Below are positions 43,306-55,600 of a stretch of DNA of 64,000 bases, piece by piece. A model generated the notes under the pieces. The model did no database searches. It was not told the DNA's origin and saw nothing but the letters and a program-made list of their open reading frames with translations. How positions within the stretch are numbered: the first letter of the stretch is position 1; each line of letters begins with the position of its first letter. The stretch covers positions 243,452,622 through 243,516,621 of the forward strand of contig NC_053039.3 of assembly GCF_002575655.3 (NCBI RefSeq), given 5' to 3'. The stretch comes from Aegilops tauschii subsp. strangulata (lineage: Eukaryota > Streptophyta > Magnoliopsida > Poales > Poaceae). Both the position numbers and the translations under genes were made by a program.

Positions 43306-43354
43306 GCATAGCTCTACTCTTTGAGTCACTTGGGATTTATATCTGCTGGTCACT

Positions 43355-46157
43355 ATGAAGAACTTGAAAGACGAGAAAAGAAAATTTTATCCCTCAACTA
43401 CGAGGGGAGGTAAAGAACTGCCATCTAGCTCTGCACTTGATTCACCTTCTGTTTTGAGTAAGCTTGCGACACCTAAACCTGCTTCTGCTATTAATTCTGA
43501 TATGTCGCATGTTATTGATGATGCCACTTCTACTATGTATGATACTTATGATGAAACTACTTCTATGCTTGATACTACTGTGCCACTTGGTGAATTTCTT
43601 GATGAACAATTTGCTAGGGCTAGAGAGAATGAAATTATTGAAACTGATAATATTGATGAAAGTGATGTTGAAGATTCTCCCCCTAGATATGAATTGCCTG
43701 TTGTGCCTGAGGGCTATGTTATGGATGAAGAAACTGCTAGAGACTTTCTTGCTTGCAATCATAGAAGTGATCTTAAGAAATTATTAGCTAAGCTGAAACA
43801 AAAAACTTTGAATGCTAGAATGAAATATGATCCTGCTTATGCTACTTCACCTATCTTTGTTACTGATAAGGATTATGAATTCTCTATTGATCCTGATATA
43901 ATTACTTTGGTTGAATCTGATCCTTTTTATGGCTATGAATCTGAAACTTTTGTGGCACATCTTACTAAATTAAATGATATAGCCACCCTGTTCACTAATG
44001 ATGAGAAAACTCGCTACTACTATATCCTTAAAATATTTCCGTTCTCATTAAAGGGTGATGCTAAGATATGGTTTAATTCTCTCGATCCTGGTTGTGTGCG
44101 TAGTCCCCAGGATATGATTTATTACTTCTCTGCTAAATATTTCCCCGCTCGTAAGAAACAAGTTGCTTTAAGGGAAATATATAATTTTGTGCAAATTGAA
44201 GAAGAGAGTCTCCCACAAGCTTGGGGGAGGCTTCTCCATTACTTAATGCTTTGCCTGATCATCCTCTTAAGAAAAATGAAATACTTGATATCTTTTATAA
44301 TGGACTAACCGATGCTTCCAGAGACCACCTGGATAGTTGTGCTGGTTCTGTTTTCAAGGAAAGAACACTAGATGAAGCTAAAATTCTATTGAATAATATG
44401 TTGACAAATGAAAATAATTGGACACTTCCTGAACCAACTCCCAAGCTAACTCCGAAGAAGAGGGGTGTTCTATTTCTTAGCCCTGAAGATATGCAAGAGG
44501 CAAAGAAATCTATGAAAGAAAAGGGTATTAAAGCTAAAGATGTTAAGAATTTACCTCCTATTGAAGAAATACATGGTCTTAATTTACCGCTTGTTGAAGA
44601 AATAGTCTTAATCCATCACCTATTGAAGAAACACATGGTCTTGGTAACCCGACACTGGTAGTAAAGGTAAATTCTCTCTATAGATTTGATGAAGGTGATA
44701 TTCCTCGTTATAAGTCTGCTAGCCAATGCTTAGATGAGTTTGATAATTTTATTGTCAAACAAGAAAACTTCAATGCTTATGTTGGTAGACAATTGAAACA
44801 CAATTCTTATATGCTTGAACACTTGAGTGATTATATGTCTAGAGTTAAAGGTGAACTTAAACTTATTAGTAAACATGCTTCTATGGTTACCACTCAAGTA
44901 GAACAAGTACTTAAAGCTCAGAATGATTTGCTCAATGAATTAAATAGTAAGAAAAATGATAACGCTGTTAGAGTTATGACTAGAGGGGGTAAATTGACTC
45001 AGGAACCTTTGTACCCTGAGGGCCACCCTAAGAGAATTGAGCAAGATTCTCAGAGAAATAATGTAGATGCACCTAGTCCTTCTAAAAAGAAGAAAAGGAA
45101 AAATGATAGGACTTTGCATGCTTCTAGTGAACCTGTTATAGACACACCTGAGAATCCAAATGATATTTCTATTTCTGATGCTGAAACACAATCTGGTAAT
45201 GAACATGAACCTAGTGATAATGCTAATGATGATGTTCATGTTGATGCTCAACCTAGTAATAACAATGATGTAGAGATTGAACCTGCTGTTGATCTTGATA
45301 ACCCACAATCAAAGAATCAACGTTATGATAAGAGAGACTTTGTTGCTAGGAAGCATGGTAAAGAAAGAGAACCATGGGTTCAGAAACCCATGCCCTTTCC
45401 TCCCAAACCATCCAAGAAAAAGGATGATGAGGATTTTGAGCGCTTTGCTGAAATGATTAGACCTATCTTTTTGCGTATGCGTTTAACTGATATGCTCAAA
45501 ATGAATCCTTATGCTAAGTATATGAAAGATATTGTTACAAATAAAAGAAAGATACCGGAAGCTGAAATTTCCACCATGCTTGCTAATTATACTTTTAAGG
45601 GTGGAATACCAAAGAAGTTAGGAGATCCTGGAGTACCTACTATACCTAGCTCCATTAAAATAAACTATGTTAAAACTGCTTTATGTGATCTTGGAGCCGG
45701 TGTTAGTGTTATGCCTCTCTCTTTATATCGTAGACTTGATTTGAATAAGTTGACACCTACTGAAATATCTTTGCAAATGGCTGATAAATCAACTGCTATA
45801 CCTGTCGGTGTTTGCGAGGATGTGCCTGTTGTGGTTGCAAACGTTACTATTTTAACGGACTTTGTTATTCTTGATATTCCCGAGGACGATAATATATCTA
45901 TTATTCTTGGAAGACCCTTTTTGAATACTGCAGGGGCTGTTATTGATTGCAACAAAGGCAATGTCACTTTTCATGTTAATGGCAATGAGCATACGGTACA
46001 CTTTCCGGGGAAACAACCTCAAGTCCACAATATCAATTCTATTGGAAAAATTCCATTGATTATTTTTGGAGGTTTTGAATTTCCTCTTCCTACCGTCAAA
46101 AAGAGATATGATATTCTTATTATTGGGGATGTGCACATCCCCATTGAGGTAACATAG
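43355..46157 (+). pseudogene. Fatima-like gag and aspartic protease (frameshifted)
   Basis: Segments 43355-~44230, ~44235-44620 and ~44664-46157 lie in different frames. The first contains the retrotransposon gag capsid core ('DAKIWFNSLDPG', 'YFSAKYFPARKKQVALREIY'). The third has a Lys/Asp-rich linker and a retropepsin-like domain with its active-site 'DLGAGVSVMP' (Asp codon at 45687-45689) and the later 'ILGRPFLNTAGAVID' loop. The product ends at 46157 without reverse transcriptase. Confidence 0.9.
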
Positions 46158-46925
46158 TGTTATTCGAAATTTCTCTGGTTTCATGTTATTCGAAATGAGT
46201 TTGTTAACAAGACCTGATCAACCTTGTTAGTGGATTCCTTTTGATGAGCATGAAATGGATGAAGTTAGAAAGCACAACCTTCTGTACCCTCCTTTTACTT
46301 TCTGTTATTTAGTTGAAATAAAGTAAAATTAGTATTTTCTGTCTGTTTTCTGCATTATCCGTGCAATAAAAAATTACCCCGAAAATGAAAGTTCTCCAAA
46401 TGCCCTGCCAATTTAATATGATTTTTTCTGGAATATTTGAGAATATCTGGCACTGAGAACACAGCAGGGGGAGCTGGCACCTGGCCACGAGGGTCCAGGG
46501 CTCACCCACCCCCCTGGGCGCGCCCCCTGCCTCGTGGGCCCACGGTGGCTCCCCTCCACTTATTCCTGCACCCACACACTCCTTCTTCCTCCCAAAAAAT
46601 CACCAACCAGCTCAAGCACGAGTTCTAGCTCATTTTGATCTCCTTGCTCAAGGCACCTCTCACAAAACTGCTTTGAGGGATTGTTCCTTGGTATGTGACT
46701 CCTCCATTGGTCCAATTAGTTTTTGTTCTAGTGTTTTATTCGTTGCAAATTTGTGCTGCCTAGGTGACCATGTTCTTGAGCTTGCATGTCATATTTATAT
46801 GGTTCCAAGTAGTTCTAATGCATGATATATTCTCTAGGCACTTATGGGAGTAGTTGCTATCAATTTTGTTGAGCTTGGTTCACTTTTATTTTGAAGTTAC
46901 TAAAAATTTCAGAAATTTTCAGAAA

Positions 46926-48020
46926 ATGATGAAGAGATTTTTGAGGGGCTCATCGAGCCGAAGCTCGAAGGAAAAGCAAAGTGAAGAAGAAGAGAGGCCC
47001 AAATATAATCTGCCTCGCACCGCGGAGGTTCGGCCGTGTGAATGGCCTTGCGATGATTTCTTGAGAGCAGCCGGGATTTATGATGATTTTTATGAGTTGG
47101 CTGAGAATGCAGGCCTCACCGACTTCCTCCGCGACCAACGCGAACAGTATCTCTTACTCACCAATACCTTTGTGCAAAATTTTCATTTCCATTCTAGGAG
47201 GTCACCACCTACGGTGGATTTTCATTTATATGATGAGTATAAGGAGATGACCCTTCGTGAATTCTGTGAGGTTTGCAAGTTACCTTTTCCGGGTTTCATA
47301 GAGGAACCACATCGTAACGATGTGGAGGGGTTTATTGATACAATTGCTGTAGGGGAAACGAGGAAGGTTTTCGACGCACGAATCACTAGCATACATTTTC
47401 CTGTTCTACGTTACTTTGCTATATTTGCTAGTAGGTGCTTAATTGGTCGCGGAAACTATGGAAACCTGAGTGTCCCTGATATTATCATTTTGTGCCATGC
47501 CTTGTTTCGTGATGACACATTTAGTATGGGCGCTATTGTTGCAAAGCGGTTAAATCTTAACCGTACTAAAGGCCCCATCTTGGGAGGCATCTTCGCCTCG
47601 CACCTCGCTGCATACTATAACATACCTATTAGGCACTATGAGAAAGAAGAAAAATTGCTGCCTACTATTCTTCTAGACTATAAGAGTATGGTAGCGCATG
47701 ATTTTATTGTTAAGAATAGGGAAAGGGCGCTTAAATACAAACTGTTATTTGATAAGAATCACCCTGAGACTATTACCTTGCCTGCTCCTTCCTTGTTTGA
47801 TTTATCTGCAGGCCAGTATCTCATTCCGCTGGCGGCCATCCACGCCTACCGGAATCCTACAGAGCCAGAGCCAGAGCCGGAACCACAATTTGATCCTCCA
47901 CGACAGTCTAATTACCAGTGGGATCCAGAGGTGATTGCCAACCAGTGGCAATCCGAGGCTTCTTCTCAGTACGACCCCAACTATAACTTTGGATATCCGC
48001 CAAGCCAGCCTTGGCAGTAG
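46926..48020 (+). CDS. Accessory ORF of Athila-like element (ATHILA ORF-1 type)
   Basis: 364 residues from ATG 46926, uninterrupted. The N-terminal 30 residues are basic and Ser-rich. The body (about 40-310) resembles the plant retrotransposon 'Athila ORF-1' family of unknown function, with 'TLREFCEVCKLPFPG' and 'IIILCHALFRDD' segments. A Pro/Glu repeat 'EPEPEPEPQ' follows and a Gln/Tyr/Pro-rich tail ends the protein. No signal peptide or envelope features visible. Its intact state contrasts with the broken gag. Confidence 0.75.
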   Translation: MMKRFLRGSSSRSSKEKQSEEEERPKYNLPRTAEVRPCEWPCDDFLRAAGIYDDFYELAENAGLTDFLRDQREQYLLLTNTFVQNFHFHSRRSPPTVDFHLYDEYKEMTLREFCEVCKLPFPGFIEEPHRNDVEGFIDTIAVGETRKVFDARITSIHFPVLRYFAIFASRCLIGRGNYGNLSVPDIIILCHALFRDDTFSMGAIVAKRLNLNRTKGPILGGIFASHLAAYYNIPIRHYEKEEKLLPTILLDYKSMVAHDFIVKNRERALKYKLLFDKNHPETITLPAPSLFDLSAGQYLIPLAAIHAYRNPTEPEPEPEPQFDPPRQSNYQWDPEVIANQWQSEASSQYDPNYNFGYPPSQPWQ

Positions 48021-49398
48021 ACCAACTTAGGCCAAAAGCCTAAGCTTGGGGGAGTATGTATTTCTCGCCGACATTACATTTATGTTTACACACTCATTGC
48101 TAGATGTCGGCGCTCATACTTTTTCACTGTAATATCCATGCTAGTTTATTTTGTTTTTCTTGCTTTCTTCTTGTGTGTTTGTAAAACCTTAAGAAAACAA
48201 AAAGATCAGTTGTAGCTTTTAGCTAGTTTACTTTCCATGCTGTACTAGTAGTAATTAAAAAAGAAAACCCAAAAAGATTTTCTGTTCTTCTTTTGCTTGT
48301 TGGGAGCTTTCCCGTGTAAATAGTTTTATTTCTTTTCTTTTCTTTGGGGGTCGATAGGAGAAGACCATAATAAAATTGTTGAAGTGGCTCTTATATGCAT
48401 TATTGTTGATTTAACCAAGAGCCCATATTGCCTTGTCTTCTCCTGTTTATTGAATGCTCGCAGATTCTAGCTTAGTCCAATGCACGTGCACTATTATTAT
48501 TTTTTCACATCGTTCGGTCGTGCAAGTGAGAGGCAATTATGACGATATATGATGGACTGATTGAGATGAGAGAAGCTGGTATGAATTCGACCTCTCTTGT
48601 TTTTGTAAATATGATTAGTTCATCGTTCCTGATTCAGCCTATTATGAATAAACATGTTTGCAATAACAATTAGAGATTATAGTTGCTTATGCCATGCTTA
48701 ATTAGCTAGGAGTTTATAATGGTTTACCTTGCGTGCCAACATGCTATTAAAATGGTTGTGATGTGGTATAGTACGGTGGTATCCTCCTTTGAATGATTCA
48801 AGTGACTGGACTTGGCACATGTTCACACATGTAGTTGAAACAAAATCAACATAGCCTCCACGATATTTATGTTCATGGTGGATTATATCCTACTTATGCT
48901 TGCACTCAATGTTTATTAATTTTAATGCATGTTCATGACTGTTGTCGCTCTCTAGTTGGTCGCTTCCCAGTCTTTTGCTAGCCTTCACTTCTACTAAGCG
49001 GGAATACTGTTTGTGCATCCAATCCCTTAAACCCCAAAGTTATTCCATATGAGTCCACCATACCTTCCTATATATGCGGTATCTACCTGTCGTTCCAAGT
49101 AAATTTGTATGTGCCAAACTCTAAACCTTCAAATGAAATTCTGTTTTGCATGCTCGAATAGCTCATGTATCAACTAGGGTTGTCTGTATCTTCCATGCTA
49201 GGCGGGTTATTCTCAAGAGGAGTGGACTCCGCTCCTCACTCACGAGAAAATGGCTGGTCATCGGGATGCCCAGTCCCATGCTTTATGCAAATAAAATCAA
49301 AATAATTGCAAACCCGAAGTGATTTATCAGAATTCTTCTTTCTCGATGGTGATCGGTCATGGTATCCATAACGTTGCATCTTTTTCGGCCAAATCCTT
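48021..49398. other. Non-coding spacer of the Fatima-like element
   Basis: AT-rich sequence after 'ccaagcttgggggagtatg', typical of the long spacers of Athila relatives. No ORF of note. Confidence 0.6.
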
Positions 49399-49584
49399 AT
49401 GTTAAGTCATGGACTGGTTTCTTCAGCCCTTTTTCTATGTGTTGGTGTTCTATATGACCGACATAAGACTCGACTTGTTAGATATTATGGAGGTTTAGTG
49501 AGCACCATGCCGAATTTCACTACCATTTTCTTCTTTTTCACTTTAGCCAATATGAGTTTACCCGGCACTAGCAGCTTTATCGGG
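49399..49584 (+). other. nad4: Mitochondrial nad4 exon fragment inserted in the retrotransposon spacer
   Basis: Translates without interruption as an internal segment of NADH dehydrogenase subunit 4, including '[20 protein letters not shown]' and '[14 protein letters not shown]'. This is a transmembrane part of respiratory complex I that plants encode in mitochondrial DNA. Similarity starts abruptly after 'ccaaatcctt' and stops at about 49584 ('tttatcgggg'); the surrounding spacer is retrotransposon-like. It has no start, no other exons and no nuclear targeting sequence, so it is a non-functional NUMT-type filler. Confidence 0.85.
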
Positions 49585-50367
49585 GTTTTGAGATGAAAAA
49601 AATCAGTCAAACAACAATGGCACTGGGACTCTTGTTAGTTGGAGGCACTCGTTGTTTCGAGCAAGCCATGGATTGATGCTTGTTGGTGGAGGGGGAGTAT
49701 AAACTTTACCATTCTGTTTGGGAACCGCCTATAATGTGTGTAGCATGGAAGATATCGCCATCTCTTGGTTGTTATGTTGACAATGAAAGTATGCCGCTCA
49801 AAATATTATTTTTCTCTGCTTTAAAATCGAGCTCTGGCACCTCTACAAATCCCTGCTTCCCTCTGCGAAGGGCCTATCTATTTAATTTTATGTTGAGTCA
49901 TCACCCTCTTATTAAAAAGCACCAGCTGGAGAGCACCTCTGTCATTTGCGTCCATTACTATTAATTTATATTGGGTATGACTATGACTGGATCTCTTTTA
50001 CCATGAATTACAATGTTTAGTCAGTCCTTGATCTTCAAAGGTGCTCTGCATATATGTTTTGCGGTCTCAGAAAGGGCTAGCGAGATACCATCTTGTTATA
50101 TCATATTATGATTGTTTTGAGAAAGTGTTGTCATCCGAGATTTATTATTATTGCTCGCTAGTTGATTATGCCATTGACATGAGTAAACATGAGACCTAAA
50201 TGTTATTGTGAATATGGTTAGTCATAATCTTTGCTGAAAACTTGAATGCTGGCTTTACATATTTACAACAACAAGAGCAAACAGAGTTTGTAAAAGTTTT
50301 TCTTTATCACTTTCAGTTTATCCACTGAATTGCTTGAGGACAAGCAAAGGTTTAAGCTTGGGGGAGT
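49585..50367. other. 3' spacer and polypurine tract of the Fatima-like element
   Basis: Non-coding. Ends with 'aagcttgggggagt' (about 50354-50367), the polypurine tract abutting the 3' LTR. A second 'aagcttgggggagtatg' at about 48041 is a sister motif downstream of the accessory ORF. Confidence 0.7.
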
Positions 50368-51767
50368 TGATACGTCTCCGTTGTATGTACTTTTCCAAAC
50401 ACTTTTGCCCTTGTTTTGGACTCTAACTTGCATGATTTGAATGGAACTAACCCGGACTGACGCTGTTTTCAGCAGAATTGCCATGGTGTTATTTATGTGC
50501 AGAAACAAAAGTTCTCGGAATGACCTGAAACTTCACGGAGATTATTTTTTGAAATAATAAAAATACTCGCAAAAGAATCAAGGCCAGGGGCCCACACCCT
50601 TTCCACGAGGGTGGGGGGCGCACCTGCCCCCTGGGCGCGCCCCTGCCTCGTGGGCCCCCTGGAGCTCCACCGACCTCAACTCCCACTCTATATATTCGTG
50701 TTCGGGGAGAAAAAAATCAGAGAGAAAGATTCATCGTGTTTTACGATACGGAGCCGCCGCCAAGCCCTAATCTCTCTCGGGAGGGCTGATCTGGAGTCCG
50801 TTCGGGGCTCCGGAGAGGGGAATCCTTCGCCATCGTCATCATCAACCATCCTCCATCACCAATTTCATGATGCTCACCATCGTGCGTGAGTAATTCCATC
50901 GTAGGCTTGCTGGACGGTGGTGGGTTGGATGAGATTTATCATGTAATCGAGTTAGTTTTGTTAGGGTTTGATCCCTAGTATCCACTATGTTCTGAGATTG
51001 ATGTTGCTATGACTTTGCTATGCTTAATGCTTGTCACTAGGGCCCGAGTGCCATGATTTCAGATCTGAACCTATTATGTTTTCATGAATATATGTGAGTT
51101 CTTGATCCTATCTTGCAAGTCTATAGTCACCTACTATGTGTTATGATCCGGCAACCCCGAAGTGACAATAATCGGGACCACTCCCGGTGATGACCATAGT
51201 TTGAGGAGTTCATGTATTCACTATGTGTTAATGCTTTGGTCCGGTACTCTATTAAAAGGAGGCCTTAATATCCCTTAGTTTCCCATAGGACCCCGCTGCC
51301 ACGGGAGGGTAGGACAAAAGATGTCATGCAAGTTCTTTTCCATAAGCACGTATGACTATATTTGGAATACATGCATACATTACATTGATGAATTGGAGCT
51401 AGTTCTATGTCACCCTATGTTATGATTGTTACATGATGAACCGCATCCGACATAATTCTCCATCACCGATCCAATGCCTACGAGCTTTTCACATATTGTT
51501 CTTCGCTTATTTACTTTTCGTTGCTACTGTTACAATCACTACAAAACCCAACAATATTACTTTTGCTACCGTTACCGTTACTTCCATATTACTTTGCTAC
51601 TAAATACTTTGCTGCAGATACTAAGTTATCCAGGTGTGGTTGAATTGACAACTCAACTGCTAATACTTGAGAATATTCTTTGGCTCCCCTTGTGTCGAAT
51701 CAATAAATTTGGGTTGAATACTCTACCCTCGAAAACTGTTGTGATCCCCTATACTTGTGGGTTATCA
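50368..51767 (+). repeat. Fatima-like 3' LTR
   Basis: 1400 bp, TGATACGTCTCC...GGGTTATCA, preceded by the polypurine tract. Confidence 0.95.
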
Positions 51768-51839
51768 ACTTGAAACACCCAAACTGACTCAAGTCGGTTA
51801 GGTTGTTTGAAATTTCAAAACCTGGCTTTAATCCTCATT

Positions 51840-52041
51840 GCAGAGGCTGCCAGACAAATTTGCGATGGTGTTCGACCGTCATCGGCCACCAGAACTATTG
51901 TTGCGGGACGCCGGGCGCCGGCTTCACTTGTGGAATGTGGATCTAGTGTTCAACGCTGAGCGCCACATGTATCTCGCACCGATGATACTTGCTATTTAGG
52001 GTTCCATCGACGCCAAGGACCCCCTAACCCGCTCGTCCTGT
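51840..52041 (+). repeat. Right arm of ~190-bp inverted repeat in CACTA
   Basis: Partner of 41661-41853. In plus orientation it reads in one frame as a peptide-like segment ('LPDKFAMVFDRHRPPELLLR'), suggesting it derives from a CACTA coding exon, and that the left arm is an inverted duplicate. Confidence 0.85.
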
Positions 52042-52690
52042 TGTCAATATTTGGTTAGGTCGACGGAAGAAACAAAATTGCTATGTTACTCATCTTTGGA
52101 TTTAAATGTGCAGTTATTTCGTCGCTGCGAGGGTCTAGTGTTCGACGAGCTCCGCCCCTGCGTTCATTGGTGAGCACAAATGACATCTCCCAATGAAACT
52201 TGCTAGCTGTAGGTGTCAATCATCAGTATGCGTAACCACTATGCGTCTCCCGTTCGAAAGGGTTACATCTATAAATATGCATGCATTTGCATATTTATAA
52301 TCGTGATTCTTTCGAATTGTCCAACGTTATCCATGGACAGCCTGAGTATGTGTAGATTGGGTTCATTTTCCCATATGCTCTGCTCCGGATCCGATGCAGA
52401 ATTTCGTCAGTGCCTCCCTGTTGTTCTTCGGGTACACATCCTCCCTGGTTATTGCCGAGACGTGTATCAGGAGAACAACGGGGAGGTGCTGCCGAAATTT
52501 TGCGTCGGATCCGGAGCAAAGCATGGGAAAATGAACCCAATCTACACATACTTGGGTGGGATTAGGACCTATCTTTACCTATTAGCGTGTAGGTTGCATG
52601 GATGTAATAAAACTGACAAACTCCATTAACTGATGGATATGGTTTGCTTAATTATGTATATATTTCTTGTGTGTCCAGTAGGAAGTCAAT

Positions 52691-55600
52691 ATGAGTGATC
52701 GTGCATGGATGTACACCGGTTACACTAGTCTGAAAGTTTGGACCGAGGAATGGTTAACAAAAACCAAGGGGTTTGTTAGAGCCGCATTTGCAAATGGCCA
52801 GGAATTTAGCTGGTGCCCCTGTGCCCGTTGCGACAACTATAAAAAGAGGGACGAGCTTGAAATGAGTAAAGACATGCAGAAGTTTGGTTTTACGCTTGGT
52901 TACACGGTCTGGACATTACATGGTGAGTCTGCCCAACGTGCCAGAGCCGAGGTGGTTCGTCGTCGCACCGACGAGCATGGTACCGGGACCGCAGACATGG
53001 TGCAAGACTTTGATGATGCTCGGGACTCGGACGAGGAGATGGAGGAATCTGCAAAGGCCTTCACTGAAATGTTGGAGTCCTCAAAACGTCCTCTCCATGA
53101 GCACACTGAGCTTTGTCAGCTGGATGCCATCTCACAAATAATGGCTTTGAAGGCTCAATTCAACTTGGGCAGAGAATGCTACGACGCGATGATGACAGTA
53201 TTCGGACATTTCTACCCAAAGGCCATGTGCTACCTCCAAACCTGTATCAGTCAGACAAAATCCTCCGTGCTCTTAAGATGCCCTATGAGAAGATACATGC
53301 CTGTGAGAAAGGATGTGTCTTATTTAGGCTTCAATATGAGGACTTGAACTATTGTCCCATTTGCAATTCTTCCAGGTATGTTGTGGTAGACAACGGTATG
53401 GGTGAGAAGATGCAGACCAAAATACCCGTTAATGTTCTTCGGTATATGCCAATCGTACCAAGACTTCAACGTCTTTTCATGGTCGAAGAGACGGCCAGAC
53501 AGATGACATGGCACAAAACGGGCAAAAGAACCAAACTAGATGCAAATGGGAATGTGATGATGGTGCACACATCATATGGTGAAGCGTGGAAGCGCTTTGA
53601 TGCATTACATAAGGAAAAAATGGCAGATCCAAGGCATCCTCGAGTCGCCGTCAGCACAGATGGGTTCGGTGTGTTTGGTCAGATGGCAACCCCATACAGC
53701 TGTTGGCCCGTGTTTTTCATTCCACTCAATCCCCCCCCTTGCAGATTATGCAAAGAAAGAACATTTTCTTGACGTTGATAATTCCAGCGCCCAACTATCC
53801 GGGGAAGAATATGAATGTGTACATGCAGCCGCTTAAGGACGAATTGCAAGAAGCTTGGGATAATGGGTTCAAGACATACGACGCCTTTAGCAAAGAGAAC
53901 TTCATAATGTGTGCCTGGTACATGTACTCGACGCATGACTTGCCGGCGTATGCGCTATTCGTTGGCTGGTGTGTGCATGGAAGGTTCCCGTGCCCCACAT
54001 GCAAGGGAGCTCTTGAGTTTCGTTGGCTAACGGCAGGGCACAAGTATAGTTGCTTCGACTTGCATAGACCGTTTCTACATCCTAGCCATAAGTTCAGGAA
54101 AGACAAGAAGAACTTCATCAAAGGTAGAGTTGTCAAACACTCTGCACCACCTGCGTTGACAGGCCAACAGACCCTAGATCAGTTAAACGCTCTTGAGCCA
54201 GATCTAGAGCGTCCAGGGTATTTCAAGGGGTATAATAAGGAACACGCTTGGACTCACAAGACATGCTTCTGGGATCTGCCTTACTTCAAAGACGGCCTTT
54301 GCCCACACAACATCGACGTGATGCACACTGAAAAGAATATCGCCGAAGCCATTTTTGGTACATTGTCGACATAGAGGGGAAATCAAAGGATAATACTAAG
54401 GCTAGAGTCGATCAAGAGGAGCTATGTGATAGACCGTTACAAAACATGAAAGAACCGAAAGGAAAGGGGAACTGGATGAAGCGAAAGGCATGGTTCAATC
54501 TTGGAAGGCCAGCTATGAAGGAAATTATTTTATGGGTGAAAATGCAGTTGATGTTCCCCGATGGGTATGCAGCAAATCTAAAGAGGGGAGCGAGTCTTCA
54601 AAAATTGAAAATATTTGGTCTAAAAAGTCATGATTGGCACATATGGATTGAGCGGATAATGCCGGTGATGTTGCGTGGCTTCATCCCTGAGGATGAATGG
54701 CTAGTGCTGGCAGAGCTAAGCTATTTCTTCCGTGTTCTTTGTGCGAAAGAACTATCGCCTGGCCTCCTAGAAGAAATGGAACAGTTGGCGCCAGAGTTGA
54801 TCTGCAAGTTAGAGATGATCTTTCCGCCAAGCTTCTTTAATCCAATGCAACACTTGATTTTGCATCTCCGACCGAGGCACGATTGGGGGGGCGTGAAAAA
54901 TCGTTGGTGCTACTCAACTGAGAGGATGCAGAAGATGCTTCGAGCAAACTGTAAAAATAAACGTAGAATAGAAGCATCGATGGCGGAGGCATTCATCACT
55001 GAGGAGTCGACAAACTTCATGACAGCACACTACAAAGCCAAAAATCGTCATTTGCATAATCCGAAGCCTCGGTACAATGCTGACGAACCTCAAAAGGGTC
55101 AATCCAACCTCAGCCTATTCAAAGGGAATCTCGCACCAGCCAGTGGTTGGAAACCAGTAAGGTTGGATGTTGAAGAATGGCGGACCATTTCGCTGTATCT
55201 CTTCAACAACCTAACAGAAGTGCGGTCGTAAATCGAGTAAGATCTCGGTACATTGTTTCACAACTTCTAATTCCTTTGAACTTCTCTTATTCCTGGATAT
55301 TTGATGCAGTCGATACGTCGCCATATTCTCGTATGGAGCGGTGATAAAAAAGGATTCCATCGAAGAGTATGAGCTTCTGGCAAAACAAGGAGCCGAATAT
55401 CCCGGTTTCATCTCTTGGTTCAAAAAAATGGTAATTTCCATTTGACCCTTTCATTTCTTTGGCTAATTTGCAACTAATGCAACAATCCTTTCGTATTAAA
55501 CTTGTAGGCTAATTCAAAGATTATGGATGCCGAATTGAGACAAGTAGCTAATGGTTTTGACTATAAGGTCCGTTCATTTGACAAATACGACATCAACGGG

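Larger units (their letters stand above)
41874..51767 (+). mobile_element. Fatima-like non-autonomous gypsy (Athila-clade) retrotransposon, TSD ACTTG
   Basis: LTRs 41874-43276 and 50368-51767 (TG...CA), perfect 5-bp duplication ACTTG at 41869-41873 and 51768-51772, total 9894 bp. Encodes a broken gag-protease (43355-46157) and an intact-looking accessory ORF (46926-48020). No RT, RNase H or integrase frame exists anywhere between the LTRs, so it depends on partners for mobility. The family name rests on my recollection of the LTR sequence. Confidence 0.93.

Noticed and set aside
43442..43762. Minus-strand and alternate-frame ORFs over gag
   Set aside because: Shadows of the gag frame, whose capsid motif identifies the real strand.
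46309..46628. ORFs in the GC-rich 'gggcgcgccccctgcctcg' block after Fatima protease
   Set aside because: This phrase is LTR/retrotransposon spacer sequence also present in the LTRs; not coding.
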